From Planctomycetota bacterium (GTDB lineage: Bacteria; Planctomycetota; Phycisphaerae; Phycisphaerales; UBA5793): a DNA stretch of 64,000 nt. The DNA lies in NCBI GenBank assembly GCA_013112555.1, contig JABFGK010000001.1, positions 1,276,581 to 1,340,580 of the forward strand, given 5' to 3'. The first letter of the stretch is position 1. Each line of letters starts with the position of its first letter. Positions 33,528 to 43,033 of this stretch are shown one piece after another. The notes beneath the pieces were generated by a model. It was given only the letters and a program-made list of their open reading frames with translations. It did no database searches and was not told where the DNA came from. The position numbers and the translations under genes are program-made.

Positions 33528-36410
33528 ATGGCCCAATGCCTCTATACATTCAATGTCAACGGTCACTCGCAGACGGTGGCTGCCGATCCACTGGAATCAC
33601 TGGCCGATGTCCTGCGTGACCGCCTCCATCTCACCGGCACGAAAAAGGGCTGCGGGGCGGGCGATTGCGGTGCCTGTACCGTCCTCATTGACGGCAGCCC
33701 GGTCAACACGTGCCTGACCCCCATCGGCACCGTCAACGGCCGTGAGATCACGACCATCGAAGGACTGGCCGTCAACGGCGAACTGACACCCCTGCAAAAA
33801 GCCTTCGTCCACGAAGGTGGTATCCAGTGCGGATTCTGCACGCCCGGCATGGTAATCTCAGCGACCCACCTCCTGAATGACAACCCTTCGCCCACAACCG
33901 ATGAGATCAAGGAAGCCCTCACCGGCAACCTCTGCCGCTGCACCGGCTACGGCGGCATCCTCCGGGCCGTCCAACGCTGCGACAACTACCGCGGGGACGG
34001 CACCTGCGCGAAGAAGGCCGAGCCACCCGCTGACAAGTCGAGGAAGTATGACAACGTCAACATCTCTATCCCGCGCGTCGACGCTGCCGACAAAGTGACA
34101 GGCCGGGCCGTCTACACAGCCGATGTGACACTCCCCAACATGGCCTATGGAAAACTCCTCGGCTCACCGGTCGCTCACGGCATCATCAAGAAGATCGATA
34201 TCTCCAAAGCCGATGCACTTCCCGGCGTCCTGACCATTCTCACCGGGGCCGACGTCACCGATACCCTCCACGGCGTCTCACCGGCTCGCTACGACGAGGA
34301 AATCCTGGCCAAGACGAAGGTCCGCCACATCGGCGAGCCGATTGCTGCCGTGGCTGCCATCGACGAAGCGACCTGCAAGAAGGCACTGTCGCTGATCGAT
34401 GTCGAGATCGAGCCACTGACCCCCGTGCTCGATCCCATGCAGGCAGTGGCCGACGGTGCCCCCATTGTGCACGAGCGCTACAAGGGCAATATCAACACGC
34501 ATGTCGAACAGGAATTCGGCGACCTTGAAAAGGGCTTTGCCGATTCCTACCACGTCCGCGAAGAAGAGTTCATCGGCAACCATATCCAGCAGGCCCCGAT
34601 GGAGCCGCATGCCTCGGTCGCGACCTGGGATCACGATGGCACGCTTGTCCTCTACTCCTCCACCCAGGTGCCGCATTATGTTCAGTACATGATGGCCCAC
34701 GTCCTGCATATCCCACTCGGCAAGATCCGAGTCATCCGGCCGGCAGTGGGGGGCGGCTTCGGCGGCAAGGCAGCCACCTCACCGATCGACATTTGCTCAG
34801 CCCTGCTCAGTAAGGCAACCGGCCGACCGATCAAGATGGTCTATACCCGTGAAGAAACCTTCACCTACGGCCGGGGTCGCCACAAGCAGTACATGAAGTT
34901 CAAACTCGGCGTCGACAAGGAAGGACGCATCAAGGCATTCAAGAGTGAGATCTACCTCGACGGTGGTGCCTACTCCTCCTTCGGTGTTGCGACCGCTTAC
35001 TATGCCGGGAGCATGATCCCCACGCTGTATCACCTTCCCGCCTACCGCTACGACGGCTACCGCATCATGACAAATAAGCCCGCCTGTGGGGCCATGCGCG
35101 GCCACGGCGTCCCACAACCTCGCTTTGCCTTCGAGTGTCTTCTTAATATGGTCGCCGATGACATCGGTATGGACCCCGTTGAAATCCGTCTGCGCAACGC
35201 GATGGATGCCAACACGATGACCGTCAACGACCTCGATATCGGCAGTTGCGAGTACAAGGCAACGCTCGAGCAGGTACGCGAGAAATCAGATTGGAATAAC
35301 AAGTACGGCAAACTTCCTGCCGGCAAGGGCATCGGTATCGGCTGCGGCGGGTTCGTGTCGGGTGCCGGCTACTGCATCTACCGTGGCCAGGTGCAACTGT
35401 CACATGAGAAGCCGCGGGAACACTTCCAGAAGAAGTCCATCTTCCCGCATGCGAATGCAATAGCGAAAGTGTCCGAAGACGGCATGGCCGTCGTCCTCAT
35501 GATCGGCGCTGCCGACATCGGCCAGGGCAGCGATACGGTGCTCGTACAGATGTGTGCCGAGTCGCTCGGCATCCCCGCCTCCCGCATCCGCATGCGCAGC
35601 GAAGACAGCGACATTTCACCGATTGACCTGGGCGCCTATTCCTCCCGCATTACGCTCATGGGTGGCCACGCCGTGTCACGGGCCGGCACTGCGGTAGTCG
35701 AGAAGATGAAGCCGTATGCTGCCAAACTGCTCGGCTGTGATCCATCCGAAGTCGAAGCACGTCATGCAACGATGTTCCCACGCGGAAATGAATCCCACAC
35801 CGTGCTGTGGGAAGAAGTCGCCCGCCAGTATTTCAATGACAAGGGCCCACTGGTCGGTACCGGATGTTACAAGCCGCCTGACGGCCTGGGCGGTGATTAC
35901 AAGGGCGCGACGGTCGGCACCAGCCCGGCCTACTCCTTCGGCAGTGCCGTCTGCGAAGTCAACGTCGATCTCGAAACCGGCAAGGTGAAGGTCGAGAAGT
36001 TCACCGATTACCACGACTGCGGCACACCGATTAACCCGCAGTCCGTGCATGGCCAGGTCGAGGGTGCCATCGTCATGAGTACCGGCGAAACGATCATGGA
36101 AGACATCCAGTTCGATGAGAAGGGAAACATTCTCAACCCGAACCTGCACGGCTACCTGCTCATGACCATCAAGGATGCCCCCGAAATCTTCAGCGGCCTG
36201 GTCGATTCCTATGAATCACGCGGCCCGTTCGGTGCAAAGGAGATCGGCGAAGGAAGTACGCTTCCTGTCCTCGGAGCCGTCGCCCATGCCATCGCCAATG
36301 CCACCGGTGTCTGGATCAAGGACCTGCCGATTACTCCTGAAAAAATCCTCAACGCCCTGCGCAAAAAACAGGAAAGCGCTGAAGCGCCGAGTTTAGCCGC
36401 GACGAGGTAG
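33528..36410 (+). CDS. Fused [2Fe-2S] and molybdopterin subunit of a 4-hydroxybenzoyl-CoA reductase-like enzyme
   Basis: The 960-residue protein joins what are usually two subunits. Residues 1-155 hold two [2Fe-2S] sites: Cys42, 47, 50, 62 (GCGAGDCGACTVL) and Cys101, 104, 136, 138 (CGFCTPGM; NLCRCTGYGG). Residues about 180-945 form the molybdenum cofactor subunit, with GGGFGGKAA, GAMRGHGVPQPRFAFE and FGAKEIGEGSTLP (catalytic Glu region). With the FAD subunit it would remove a ring hydroxyl from a hydroxyaroyl-CoA, or hydroxylate an aromatic substrate. Location beside the benzoyl-CoA operon favours the first, but the substrate is unproven. Confidence 0.87.
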   Translation: MAQCLYTFNVNGHSQTVAADPLESLADVLRDRLHLTGTKKGCGAGDCGACTVLIDGSPVNTCLTPIGTVNGREITTIEGLAVNGELTPLQKAFVHEGGIQCGFCTPGMVISATHLLNDNPSPTTDEIKEALTGNLCRCTGYGGILRAVQRCDNYRGDGTCAKKAEPPADKSRKYDNVNISIPRVDAADKVTGRAVYTADVTLPNMAYGKLLGSPVAHGIIKKIDISKADALPGVLTILTGADVTDTLHGVSPARYDEEILAKTKVRHIGEPIAAVAAIDEATCKKALSLIDVEIEPLTPVLDPMQAVADGAPIVHERYKGNINTHVEQEFGDLEKGFADSYHVREEEFIGNHIQQAPMEPHASVATWDHDGTLVLYSSTQVPHYVQYMMAHVLHIPLGKIRVIRPAVGGGFGGKAATSPIDICSALLSKATGRPIKMVYTREETFTYGRGRHKQYMKFKLGVDKEGRIKAFKSEIYLDGGAYSSFGVATAYYAGSMIPTLYHLPAYRYDGYRIMTNKPACGAMRGHGVPQPRFAFECLLNMVADDIGMDPVEIRLRNAMDANTMTVNDLDIGSCEYKATLEQVREKSDWNNKYGKLPAGKGIGIGCGGFVSGAGYCIYRGQVQLSHEKPREHFQKKSIFPHANAIAKVSEDGMAVVLMIGAADIGQGSDTVLVQMCAESLGIPASRIRMRSEDSDISPIDLGAYSSRITLMGGHAVSRAGTAVVEKMKPYAAKLLGCDPSEVEARHATMFPRGNESHTVLWEEVARQYFNDKGPLVGTGCYKPPDGLGGDYKGATVGTSPAYSFGSAVCEVNVDLETGKVKVEKFTDYHDCGTPINPQSVHGQVEGAIVMSTGETIMEDIQFDEKGNILNPNLHGYLLMTIKDAPEIFSGLVDSYESRGPFGAKEIGEGSTLPVLGAVAHAIANATGVWIKDLPITPEKILNALRKKQESAEAPSLAATR

Positions 36411-36424
36411 TAGTCGGCTGCCCG

Positions 36425-36464
36425 GTAGGGTGGGGTGAGCGTTTACGCGAAAGCCCACCGGCAA
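36425..36464 (+). repeat. Dispersed GTAGGGTGGG...CCCACCGGCAA element
   Basis: GTAGGGTGGGGTGAGCG, then CGAAAGCCCACCGGCAA, forms a hairpin through GGTGGG/CCCACC. Close copies occur at 43088-43123 and 43794-43830. It sits between the convergent molybdenum hydroxylase and ETF:quinone oxidoreductase genes. Confidence 0.7.
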
Positions 36465-36480
36465 TTACATCACGCGCATG

Positions 36481-36508
36481 CAAGCCCACGGATTCCTATC
36501 CGTGGGGT
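36481..36508 (+). repeat. Dispersed 28-bp hairpin repeat, copy C
   Basis: This copy differs from copy B by one base in the loop. It lies 70 bases after the molybdenum hydroxylase stop and eight bases beyond the end of the convergent minus-strand gene, so it could serve as a two-way 3'-end hairpin. Confidence 0.75.
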
Positions 36509-36516
36509 AACATCGC

Positions 36517-38553
36517 TTACCCCACCGCCTCCAGTAGTATCTCTGCAATATCCCGCTGTGAGACATCCTCCGCCCGCTCCTTCTCATTCAACCCATCGCT
36601 CAACATCCGCGTGCAGAACGGGCAGGCCGTTGCAATCGTCCCGGCTCCCGTTGCCAGCAATTGCTCGGTCCTGGCGATATTAACACGTTCGCTCCCTTGC
36701 TCCTCTTCCTTGAACATCTGCCCACCCCCGGCCCCGCAGCACATCCCACGATCCCTCGATGCATTTGCCTCCAGTACCGTCAAACCCGGTACCTTCCGCA
36801 GCAAGTCACGCGGCGAATCGTAGATGTCGTTATACCGCCCGAGATAACACGAATCATGATACACAACAGACTGATCTTCAACCGGCTGTGTTATCTTCAA
36901 CCGCCCCTCTGTCACCAACCGGGCCAGATATTCAGTATGGTGCAGCACCTCATATGACCCGCCGAAGTCCGGGTACTCGTGCTTCAACGTATTGAAACAA
37001 TGCGGGCAGATGGTCAGTATCCGCTTGGTGCCGTACCCATTAAGTACCTCGATGTTGGCCTGGGCCAGAATCTGGAACAGGTATTCGTTCCCCGATCGCC
37101 GTGCCACATCGCCCGTACACTGTTCTTCCGGACCCAGCACAGCCCACTTCACACCCGCTGCGTTCAACAACTGTGCCACGGCCCGTGCCGTGTTCCGCGA
37201 TCGCTCATCAGCCGCAGGGGCACACCCCACCCACAACAGCACTTCAAGATCATCTCCATTCTCAATCTCAGATCGCACCGGCACGTCCAGCCCTTCAGCC
37301 CATTCGAGCCGCTGACTCGCATCCACCGAATACGGGCTGCCCGTTACTTCGAGACCCGTGTATGCTTCCTGCAGCGGGGCCGGATACTCGCCACGCTCCA
37401 TCACGAGGTGCCGCCTGAGATCGACGATGGTGTCAACATACCCGATCAGCACCGGGCACTCCGTTTCACAGGCGCCACACGTCGTGCAGGCCCACAGCGA
37501 TTCTTCATCAATCACCGCCGGAACAAGATCCACCCGATGCGCTGCCTTGTCGTCTCCATTGTCTGCCTGCCGAATCAATAGCGGCTCATGCTGGTACAGG
37601 AAATTACGCAGGTTGATGGTCAGCTGCTTCGGCGACAACTTCTTGCCCGTCCGATTCGCCGGGCACTGATCCGTACACCGGCCGCATTCGGTGCAACTGT
37701 ACAGATCGAGAATCGCTTTCCATCCCAGTTGATCAATCCGTCGGACCCCGAGCGTCTCCTCCCGCTCAACCCGGCCCTCCAGATCATCAATGGTCCTCAG
37801 CTTTCCTGCAGGCTTCAGGTCGGCCAGATACACATTCGGGATCGCTGTGATGACATGGAAGTGCTTTGTAAACGGCAGCATGTTGAGAAACAGTAACACG
37901 AGCACGACATGTGCCCAGAAGCCGCAATGCATCAGGAATGTGTTGGCCGATTCCCCGACATGCTGCATCACGCCGAGTGCTGCAAGCGTTCCGAGCGGTT
38001 CCCAGATGCTGAATGTAATATCGGCCCCACCGGCCCGTTGCACGGTCACGGCCCCGTCATACAGCACATCCGCAATCATCATCACAACGATGATTACAAG
38101 AATGCCGACAGCCTCGGAACTCTGCGTCATCCGCTTCGTCTTGTTGACGAGCCTGAGATACAGAAAGATCAGTGCACCGACCACTACCAGCACAATGTAG
38201 ATGTCCTTGATCAGGCCATACACGTTGCCCAGTGCCGAGCCATGATCAAACAGCCAGTACCCGAAATCCGGGTCGGTGGTAAACCCGCGAGCGAACAGGA
38301 TCAGCGACCGCAGCAGCAAGACGAGAAAGCCGAAGAAGATGGCCATGTGAGCAAAGCCGGCCGGCTGATAGCGCCGTAACCGCTGCTGCCCGAACGCGAG
38401 GCGCATCATCAAGCCCATCCGCCGATCGGGATCAGCAATGTCGTCCGGCCCCGGCGTCGATCCGATGGTCATCAGCAGCCAGCGTCGCCGAGCGGAGTAC
38501 GCAAACACGCCGAGAGACACAACCAACAGCAACGCCATCATGATCGGATTCAA
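36517..38553 (-). CDS. Membrane Fe-S oxidoreductase, likely ETF:quinone oxidoreductase
   Basis: The 678-residue protein begins with about five to six membrane helices (within residues 1-250), a DsrM/NarI-like cytochrome b-type region, followed by two [4Fe-4S] motifs (CTECGRCTDQCP and CTTCGACETECP) and two CCG-type domains of heterodisulfide reductase kind (CPHCFNTLKHEYPDFGGSYE; DSCYLGRYN with MCCGAGGG; CPFCTRM). Proteins of this layout next to etf genes have been proposed as ETF:(methyl)menaquinone oxidoreductases. It would pass electrons from glutaryl-CoA dehydrogenase through EtfAB into the quinone pool. The TTG start has AAGGGA upstream; ATG 38541 is an alternative. Confidence 0.85.
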   Translation of the reverse strand: MNPIMMALLLVVSLGVFAYSARRRWLLMTIGSTPGPDDIADPDRRMGLMMRLAFGQQRLRRYQPAGFAHMAIFFGFLVLLLRSLILFARGFTTDPDFGYWLFDHGSALGNVYGLIKDIYIVLVVVGALIFLYLRLVNKTKRMTQSSEAVGILVIIVVMMIADVLYDGAVTVQRAGGADITFSIWEPLGTLAALGVMQHVGESANTFLMHCGFWAHVVLVLLFLNMLPFTKHFHVITAIPNVYLADLKPAGKLRTIDDLEGRVEREETLGVRRIDQLGWKAILDLYSCTECGRCTDQCPANRTGKKLSPKQLTINLRNFLYQHEPLLIRQADNGDDKAAHRVDLVPAVIDEESLWACTTCGACETECPVLIGYVDTIVDLRRHLVMERGEYPAPLQEAYTGLEVTGSPYSVDASQRLEWAEGLDVPVRSEIENGDDLEVLLWVGCAPAADERSRNTARAVAQLLNAAGVKWAVLGPEEQCTGDVARRSGNEYLFQILAQANIEVLNGYGTKRILTICPHCFNTLKHEYPDFGGSYEVLHHTEYLARLVTEGRLKITQPVEDQSVVYHDSCYLGRYNDIYDSPRDLLRKVPGLTVLEANASRDRGMCCGAGGGQMFKEEEQGSERVNIARTEQLLATGAGTIATACPFCTRMLSDGLNEKERAEDVSQRDIAEILLEAVG

Positions 38554-38604
38554 AGCCCACGATCCCTTTCAGCAGAGACGGATCGGCGTGCTGCCAATCT
38601 GCAG

Positions 38605-39609
38605 TCAGCCCGACGATTGCATCGCCTTCATCTCGGCCGTGATCAACGGCACCATCGTAAACAGATCGGCGACACAGCCGTAGGTAGCCACATTGAATAT
38701 CGGTGCATCTGCCTTCGTATTAATCGCAACGATGACCTTGCTGCCGTGCATCCCTGCGACGTGCTGGATGGCCCCGTCAATGCCACAGGCAATATAGAGC
38801 CGCGGCGAGACGACCTTCCCCGTCAATCCGACCTGTCGACTCTGAGGCTGATAGCCGGCATCGACCGCCGCGCGCGATGCCCCGACGGCCCCGCCGAGCG
38901 CATCGGCCAACCCGAACAGAATGCCGAAGTTCTCCTCGGATTTCAGTGCCCGGCCGCCGGACACAATGACGTCAGCCTCCGAGATATCCATTGCCCCACC
39001 GCCCGACTCAATCGTCTCAACCACATTGGCACCACGCTCATTGGCCGGCCACTCAACGGCAAGTTCCTCCACGCCGGCCGATTCACCGCCATCCATTTCA
39101 GGCACCGCATAGGCGTTCTCACGGACGACGAGCACCTGGCACTGACCGTCATTGCCATTCAGATTAAACGTTCCACTGCACTTTGCACAATACATCGGAC
39201 GCTGGACCGTGATCGTCCCCGTGTCGGCAACGTCGACTGCCGAGCATTCACTTGCCAGCCCGGCGCCGAGTCTCGCTGCCAGACGAGGCGCTACATTCTG
39301 CGACATCGGCGACCGAACCATCAACACATGCGATGCCCCACATCGCTCCACAACGTCTGCCAGTGCTCGTGTCATGGGCCGGACAGGATCGATACCGCCA
39401 TCACAGGCCGGGATGCTCCAGACCTTGCCGACGCCACACGCTCCCATGCGCTGTGCCACCTCACCGCTGTTGCCGCAGCATACAGCCTCGACTGAGCCGC
39501 CGGATGCCGAGGCAATCCGCTGGGCCGGGTCGAGCATCTGCAATGACCCGGGCAGAATCTGCCCGTTACGCTGCTCCACAAATACGAGTACCGTCGAACC
39601 GGTTGCCAT
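38605..39609 (-). CDS. etfA: Electron transfer flavoprotein alpha subunit
   Basis: The 334-residue protein has the EtfA C-terminal FAD domain: DVIVSGGRALKSEENF, VGASRAAVDAGYQPQSRQVGLTGK typed here as two landmarks VGASRAAVDAG and RQVGLTGKVV, then CGIDGAIQHVAGM and INTKADAPIFNVATYGCVAD. The N-terminal domain is of the usual ETF fold. It follows etfB by one base. EtfAB would accept electrons from glutaryl-CoA dehydrogenase and hand them to the membrane oxidoreductase next to it. Confidence 0.93.
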   Translation of the reverse strand: MATGSTVLVFVEQRNGQILPGSLQMLDPAQRIASASGGSVEAVCCGNSGEVAQRMGACGVGKVWSIPACDGGIDPVRPMTRALADVVERCGASHVLMVRSPMSQNVAPRLAARLGAGLASECSAVDVADTGTITVQRPMYCAKCSGTFNLNGNDGQCQVLVVRENAYAVPEMDGGESAGVEELAVEWPANERGANVVETIESGGGAMDISEADVIVSGGRALKSEENFGILFGLADALGGAVGASRAAVDAGYQPQSRQVGLTGKVVSPRLYIACGIDGAIQHVAGMHGSKVIVAINTKADAPIFNVATYGCVADLFTMVPLITAEMKAMQSSG

Positions 39610-39610
39610 A

Positions 39611-40408
39611 TCAAATCACCTTCGCTTCTTCTCGCAACACTCGCACCAACTCGCGAGCCATCTCCTCCGGCTCGCCTTCAATCACCGTGCACGGCTCCTT
39701 TTCGGCCGGTGGCGACAGTTGCACAAACGCGGTTCCGGCCTTCCAATCACTCAGCCCCGCAATGTCACCGGCACGTACCGACTCCAGCGGCTTCTTGCGT
39801 GCCTGCATGACCTTCGGCAGCGGAGTGTTCCGCGGCTCGTTCAATCCCCGATCACATGTGGCCAGGCATGGCAACCCCATGGCCACCACTTCTTCAGCAC
39901 CCCCAACCCGACGCCGTACCGTCACCTGCTGCCCGTCATCGCTCAACTCGAACCCGACGATCGCTCCCACATGCGGCAGATCGAGATACTCAGCAAAAGC
40001 AGGCCCGAAGTCACACACATCCGTGTCTATCGCCTGCTTGCCGCACAGAATCAGATCAAACTGAACATCACTATTGCCCTGCATCCAGAGTGACAGTGCC
40101 CGTGCTGCTGCCAGATCGTCGTGTGCCGGCATCGAATCATCTGATCGGATATGGACGGCCCGATCGCCGCCGATCGCCAGTGCCGCTCGGATCGATGGTT
40201 CTGCCTCAGCCGGGCCGACACAGGCCACCACGATCTCGTCGATATCCGATCGTGATTCCTTGAGCCGCGTCGCCTGCTCTACTGCAAACTCATCAAACGG
40301 ATTGCAGACGAACTTCAATCCCTTGTGTTCCACGCCCGAGCCGTCCGGCAACACCGTCACCGCCGCCCGTGAGTCGGGAACGTGTCTGATCACTACCAGA
40401 ATCCGCAT
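39611..40408 (-). CDS. etfB: Electron transfer flavoprotein beta subunit
   Basis: The 265-residue protein shows EtfB features: KFVCNPFDEFAVEQATRLKE, DLILCGKQAIDTDVCDFGPAFAEYLD split as LILCGKQAIDTD and GPAFAEYLDLPHVG, and GLPCLATCDRGLNEPRNTPL with the usual C-terminal signature. ATG 40408 (MRILVVIRHV) has AGGAAGGA upstream; an in-frame ATG at 40426 is less likely. Its promoter region faces the 3-hydroxyacyl-CoA dehydrogenase gene and contains a strong palindrome at 40479-40498. Confidence 0.93.
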   Translation of the reverse strand: MRILVVIRHVPDSRAAVTVLPDGSGVEHKGLKFVCNPFDEFAVEQATRLKESRSDIDEIVVACVGPAEAEPSIRAALAIGGDRAVHIRSDDSMPAHDDLAAARALSLWMQGNSDVQFDLILCGKQAIDTDVCDFGPAFAEYLDLPHVGAIVGFELSDDGQQVTVRRRVGGAEEVVAMGLPCLATCDRGLNEPRNTPLPKVMQARKKPLESVRAGDIAGLSDWKAGTAFVQLSPPAEKEPCTVIEGEPEEMARELVRVLREEAKVI

Positions 40409-40478
40409 GAGCAGTCCTTCCTGCATTCCTGCTGCCGCTTGTGTCCGCCGACACTCGTCGTATCATGACACGCATCGT

Positions 40479-40498
40479 CTGACGACCAAATGGTCGTC
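40479..40498. promoter_or_regulatory. Perfect 9+9 palindrome, candidate operator between etfB and hbd
   Basis: TGACGACCA and TGGTCGTCA are perfect inverted arms around AA, in the 141-base gap between two divergent operons. The size and symmetry fit a TetR-family operator, and would let one regulator control electron-transfer and beta-oxidation genes together. The TetR protein at 31.85 kb is the only such regulator in the window, but its own promoter has a different palindrome, so another regulator may bind here. Confidence 0.55.
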
Positions 40499-40549
40499 AT
40501 TATACGAACGGACACACCGCCTGAGTCCACCCCGTGAAAGGCCCGAACC

Positions 40550-41815
40550 GTGACCCAAGACGGCAATGCCAAACCCGAATCAATCGGCATCCTCGGGGCC
40601 GGCTGCATGGGCCGGGGCATTGCGCAGGTCGCAGCCACTCATGGCCACCCCATTCACATCCTCGACATTGACCGGGCAACGGCCGAAGGTGGCATCCAGG
40701 CGATCAACCAACGCCTTGATCGAATGGTGGCAAAAGGTCGCCTCACGGCAGAGGAGCGCGCCGAGTGCTCCGGCAGGCTGTTGGCTGCCTCATCCCCATC
40801 CGACCTCTGCGATTGCTCGCTCATCATTGAGGCCGTCAGCGAAAACCTGGCAGTCAAGACGGCCATCCTGTCTCAGGTGATCCCAGCGACCCCATCCGAA
40901 ACCGTACTTGCCACCAACACCTCGTCGCTGTCCGTGACTGAACTTGCCCATGCGATCGGCGAACCAACTCGTACACTCGGCCTGCACTTCTTCAACCCGG
41001 CCCCGCTCCAACCGCTCGTCGAACTGATATCCACGAGCCACATCGATCTCGAAGTGGTGTCCCGGGCTGAAGCACTGGCACGGAGTTGGGGCAAGACAGT
41101 CGTGCACTCGGCCGACTCACCCGGCTTCATCGTCAACCGCGTGGCTCGACCGTTCTATCTCGAGGCCTGGCGCATTCTTGAAGAAGGACTCGCGACCGTC
41201 GATCAGATTGATCAGGCCCTGCGCGGTATCGCCGGCTTCCCGATGGGTCCGTTTCAACTCATGGACTACCTCGGCCACGACCTGAGCCTCGAAGTCACGA
41301 ACACGCTGTACATCGGATCAGGCAGGCAGCACCGGTTCACGCCGTCCGGCATACAGCAGCAACTGGTCAAAGCCGGCAGCCTCGGGCGGAAGACCGACCT
41401 CGGGGCGTATGACTACTCCACCGACCCGCCCACACCGGCAGTCAACGTCAAACTCAAATCACTGTCACTGCCTGCTGAAACCATCGAGTTACTCGACCGC
41501 TTTACCGGCCGTGCCTTGACGCACCCGCCGGAGTCCACGGTGCAACAGTACATCATCGCCCGCATCCTTGCCTGCATCATTAACGAAGCATGCCATGTTG
41601 TCGACGAGCATGTCGCCACGGGAAAGGGCATCGATACAGCTATGAAACTCGGCACGAAGCACCCGCGGGGCCCGTTCGAGTGGTTACGATCCATCGGGCC
41701 GGATCTGTGTATTTCCTGGCTCAATGAACTGACGCTCCACACCGGATTCAGTCGCTACACTTCTGCCCGGTTTCTGCTGAACCTGATACGCACAGAAGGC
41801 CCACACAAGCCATGA
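40550..41815 (+). CDS. 3-hydroxyacyl-CoA (3-hydroxybutyryl-CoA) dehydrogenase
   Basis: The 421-residue protein has the NAD site IGILGAGCMGRGIAQVAATHG, NTSSLSVTELA, the catalytic His in LGLHFFNPAPLQPLVELI, and ADSPGFIVNRVARPFYLEA, followed by two copies of the C-terminal domain (about residues 190-285 and 310-415), which makes it longer than the common 280-residue form. It probably oxidises 3-hydroxybutyryl-CoA in the lower pathway. GTG start. The stop overlaps the following thiolase start (ATGA at 41812-41815). Confidence 0.9.
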   Translation: MTQDGNAKPESIGILGAGCMGRGIAQVAATHGHPIHILDIDRATAEGGIQAINQRLDRMVAKGRLTAEERAECSGRLLAASSPSDLCDCSLIIEAVSENLAVKTAILSQVIPATPSETVLATNTSSLSVTELAHAIGEPTRTLGLHFFNPAPLQPLVELISTSHIDLEVVSRAEALARSWGKTVVHSADSPGFIVNRVARPFYLEAWRILEEGLATVDQIDQALRGIAGFPMGPFQLMDYLGHDLSLEVTNTLYIGSGRQHRFTPSGIQQQLVKAGSLGRKTDLGAYDYSTDPPTPAVNVKLKSLSLPAETIELLDRFTGRALTHPPESTVQQYIIARILACIINEACHVVDEHVATGKGIDTAMKLGTKHPRGPFEWLRSIGPDLCISWLNELTLHTGFSRYTSARFLLNLIRTEGPHKP

Positions 41816-43026
41816 CCAGACGCGCTGCCATTATCGAAGCCGTTCGCACACCCATCGGGAAATACGCCGGAACACTTAGTGCTGTCCGTCCCGACGACCT
41901 GGCTGCCCTTGTGATCAAGATGTTGGTCGATCGGGCCGGCATTGATCCGGCCGTGATTGACGATGTCTACTTCGGGGCCACCAATCAGGCCGGGGAAGAT
42001 AACCGCAATGTCGCCCGCATGGCTGCCCTGCTGGCCGATCTGCCCGACTCCGTGCCCGGCGCCACTGTCAACCGCCTGTGTGCCTCGGGGCTCGATGCCA
42101 TTAACATCGGTGCCCGGCTGATTGAGAGCGGACAGGCCGACGTCATCATTGCCGGTGGAACCGAAAGCATGAGCCGTGCCCCGGTAGTTATGTCCAAGGC
42201 CACATCTGCCTATGCACGCAATCAGGAGATCTTTGACAGCACCATCGGCTGGCGCTTCGTGAATCCGAAGATGGCCAAACGCTATCCCCCGATCGGCATG
42301 GTGCAAACAGCCGAGAATCTGGCTCGTCGATATAACATTTCGCGCGAAGACCAGGATGCGTTTGCACTGGGCAGCCAGCACAAGTGGGGGGCTTCACAGA
42401 AAGCAGAGCGCTTTGCTGATGAGATCGTGCCTGTCGAGATCCCGCAGCGCAAGGGGGATCCTGTTGTCGTTGATACCGATGAACACCCGCGCCCGGATGT
42501 GACGATTGAGCAACTAGCCAAACTGCGCCCGGTCTTTGCTTCAGATGATCAGGCGACCGTGACGGCCGGCAACTCCTCCGGTATCAACGACGGCGCAGCC
42601 GGCGTCCTGCTGATCGAGGAGTCATTGGCATCCAAACTCGGCCTGACTCCGATGGCATTTGCCGGCCCTGCTGCCACAGCCGGCGTCGACCCGAACTGCA
42701 TGGGCATCGGCCCGGTCCCGGCCACGCAGAAACTCCTCGCACGAACCGGGCGGACCATCGCCGACTTCGATATCATCGAACTGAATGAAGCATTTGCCTG
42801 TCAGGCGCTTGCTTGTATCCGCGAACTCGGCATTGATCGGACTGAGGCAGTTGTTAACCCCAACGGCGGTGCCATTGCCATCGGCCACCCCCTCGGCTGC
42901 ACCGGTGCCCGCCTCGTGGTGACACTCACCCATGAACTGGCCCGCTCCTCAGATACGAAACTCGGCCTGGCCTCCTTGTGCGTCGGCATCGGCCAGGGCA
43001 TGTCCATGATCATCGAGAAACCGTGA
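41812..43026 (+). CDS. Acetyl-CoA acetyltransferase / 3-oxoadipyl-CoA-type thiolase
   Basis: The 404-residue thiolase shows the nucleophile Cys in [29 protein letters not shown] (His) and [14 protein letters not shown] (Cys). Overall it resembles PcaF/PaaJ and AtoB thiolases. It is translationally coupled to the dehydrogenase gene, so it most likely splits acetoacetyl-CoA to acetyl-CoA at the end of benzoyl-CoA degradation. The hairpin repeat copy D follows its stop. Confidence 0.9.
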   Translation: MTRRAAIIEAVRTPIGKYAGTLSAVRPDDLAALVIKMLVDRAGIDPAVIDDVYFGATNQAGEDNRNVARMAALLADLPDSVPGATVNRLCASGLDAINIGARLIESGQADVIIAGGTESMSRAPVVMSKATSAYARNQEIFDSTIGWRFVNPKMAKRYPPIGMVQTAENLARRYNISREDQDAFALGSQHKWGASQKAERFADEIVPVEIPQRKGDPVVVDTDEHPRPDVTIEQLAKLRPVFASDDQATVTAGNSSGINDGAAGVLLIEESLASKLGLTPMAFAGPAATAGVDPNCMGIGPVPATQKLLARTGRTIADFDIIELNEAFACQALACIRELGIDRTEAVVNPNGGAIAIGHPLGCTGARLVVTLTHELARSSDTKLGLASLCVGIGQGMSMIIEKP

Positions 43027-43033
43027 CCCTTTT

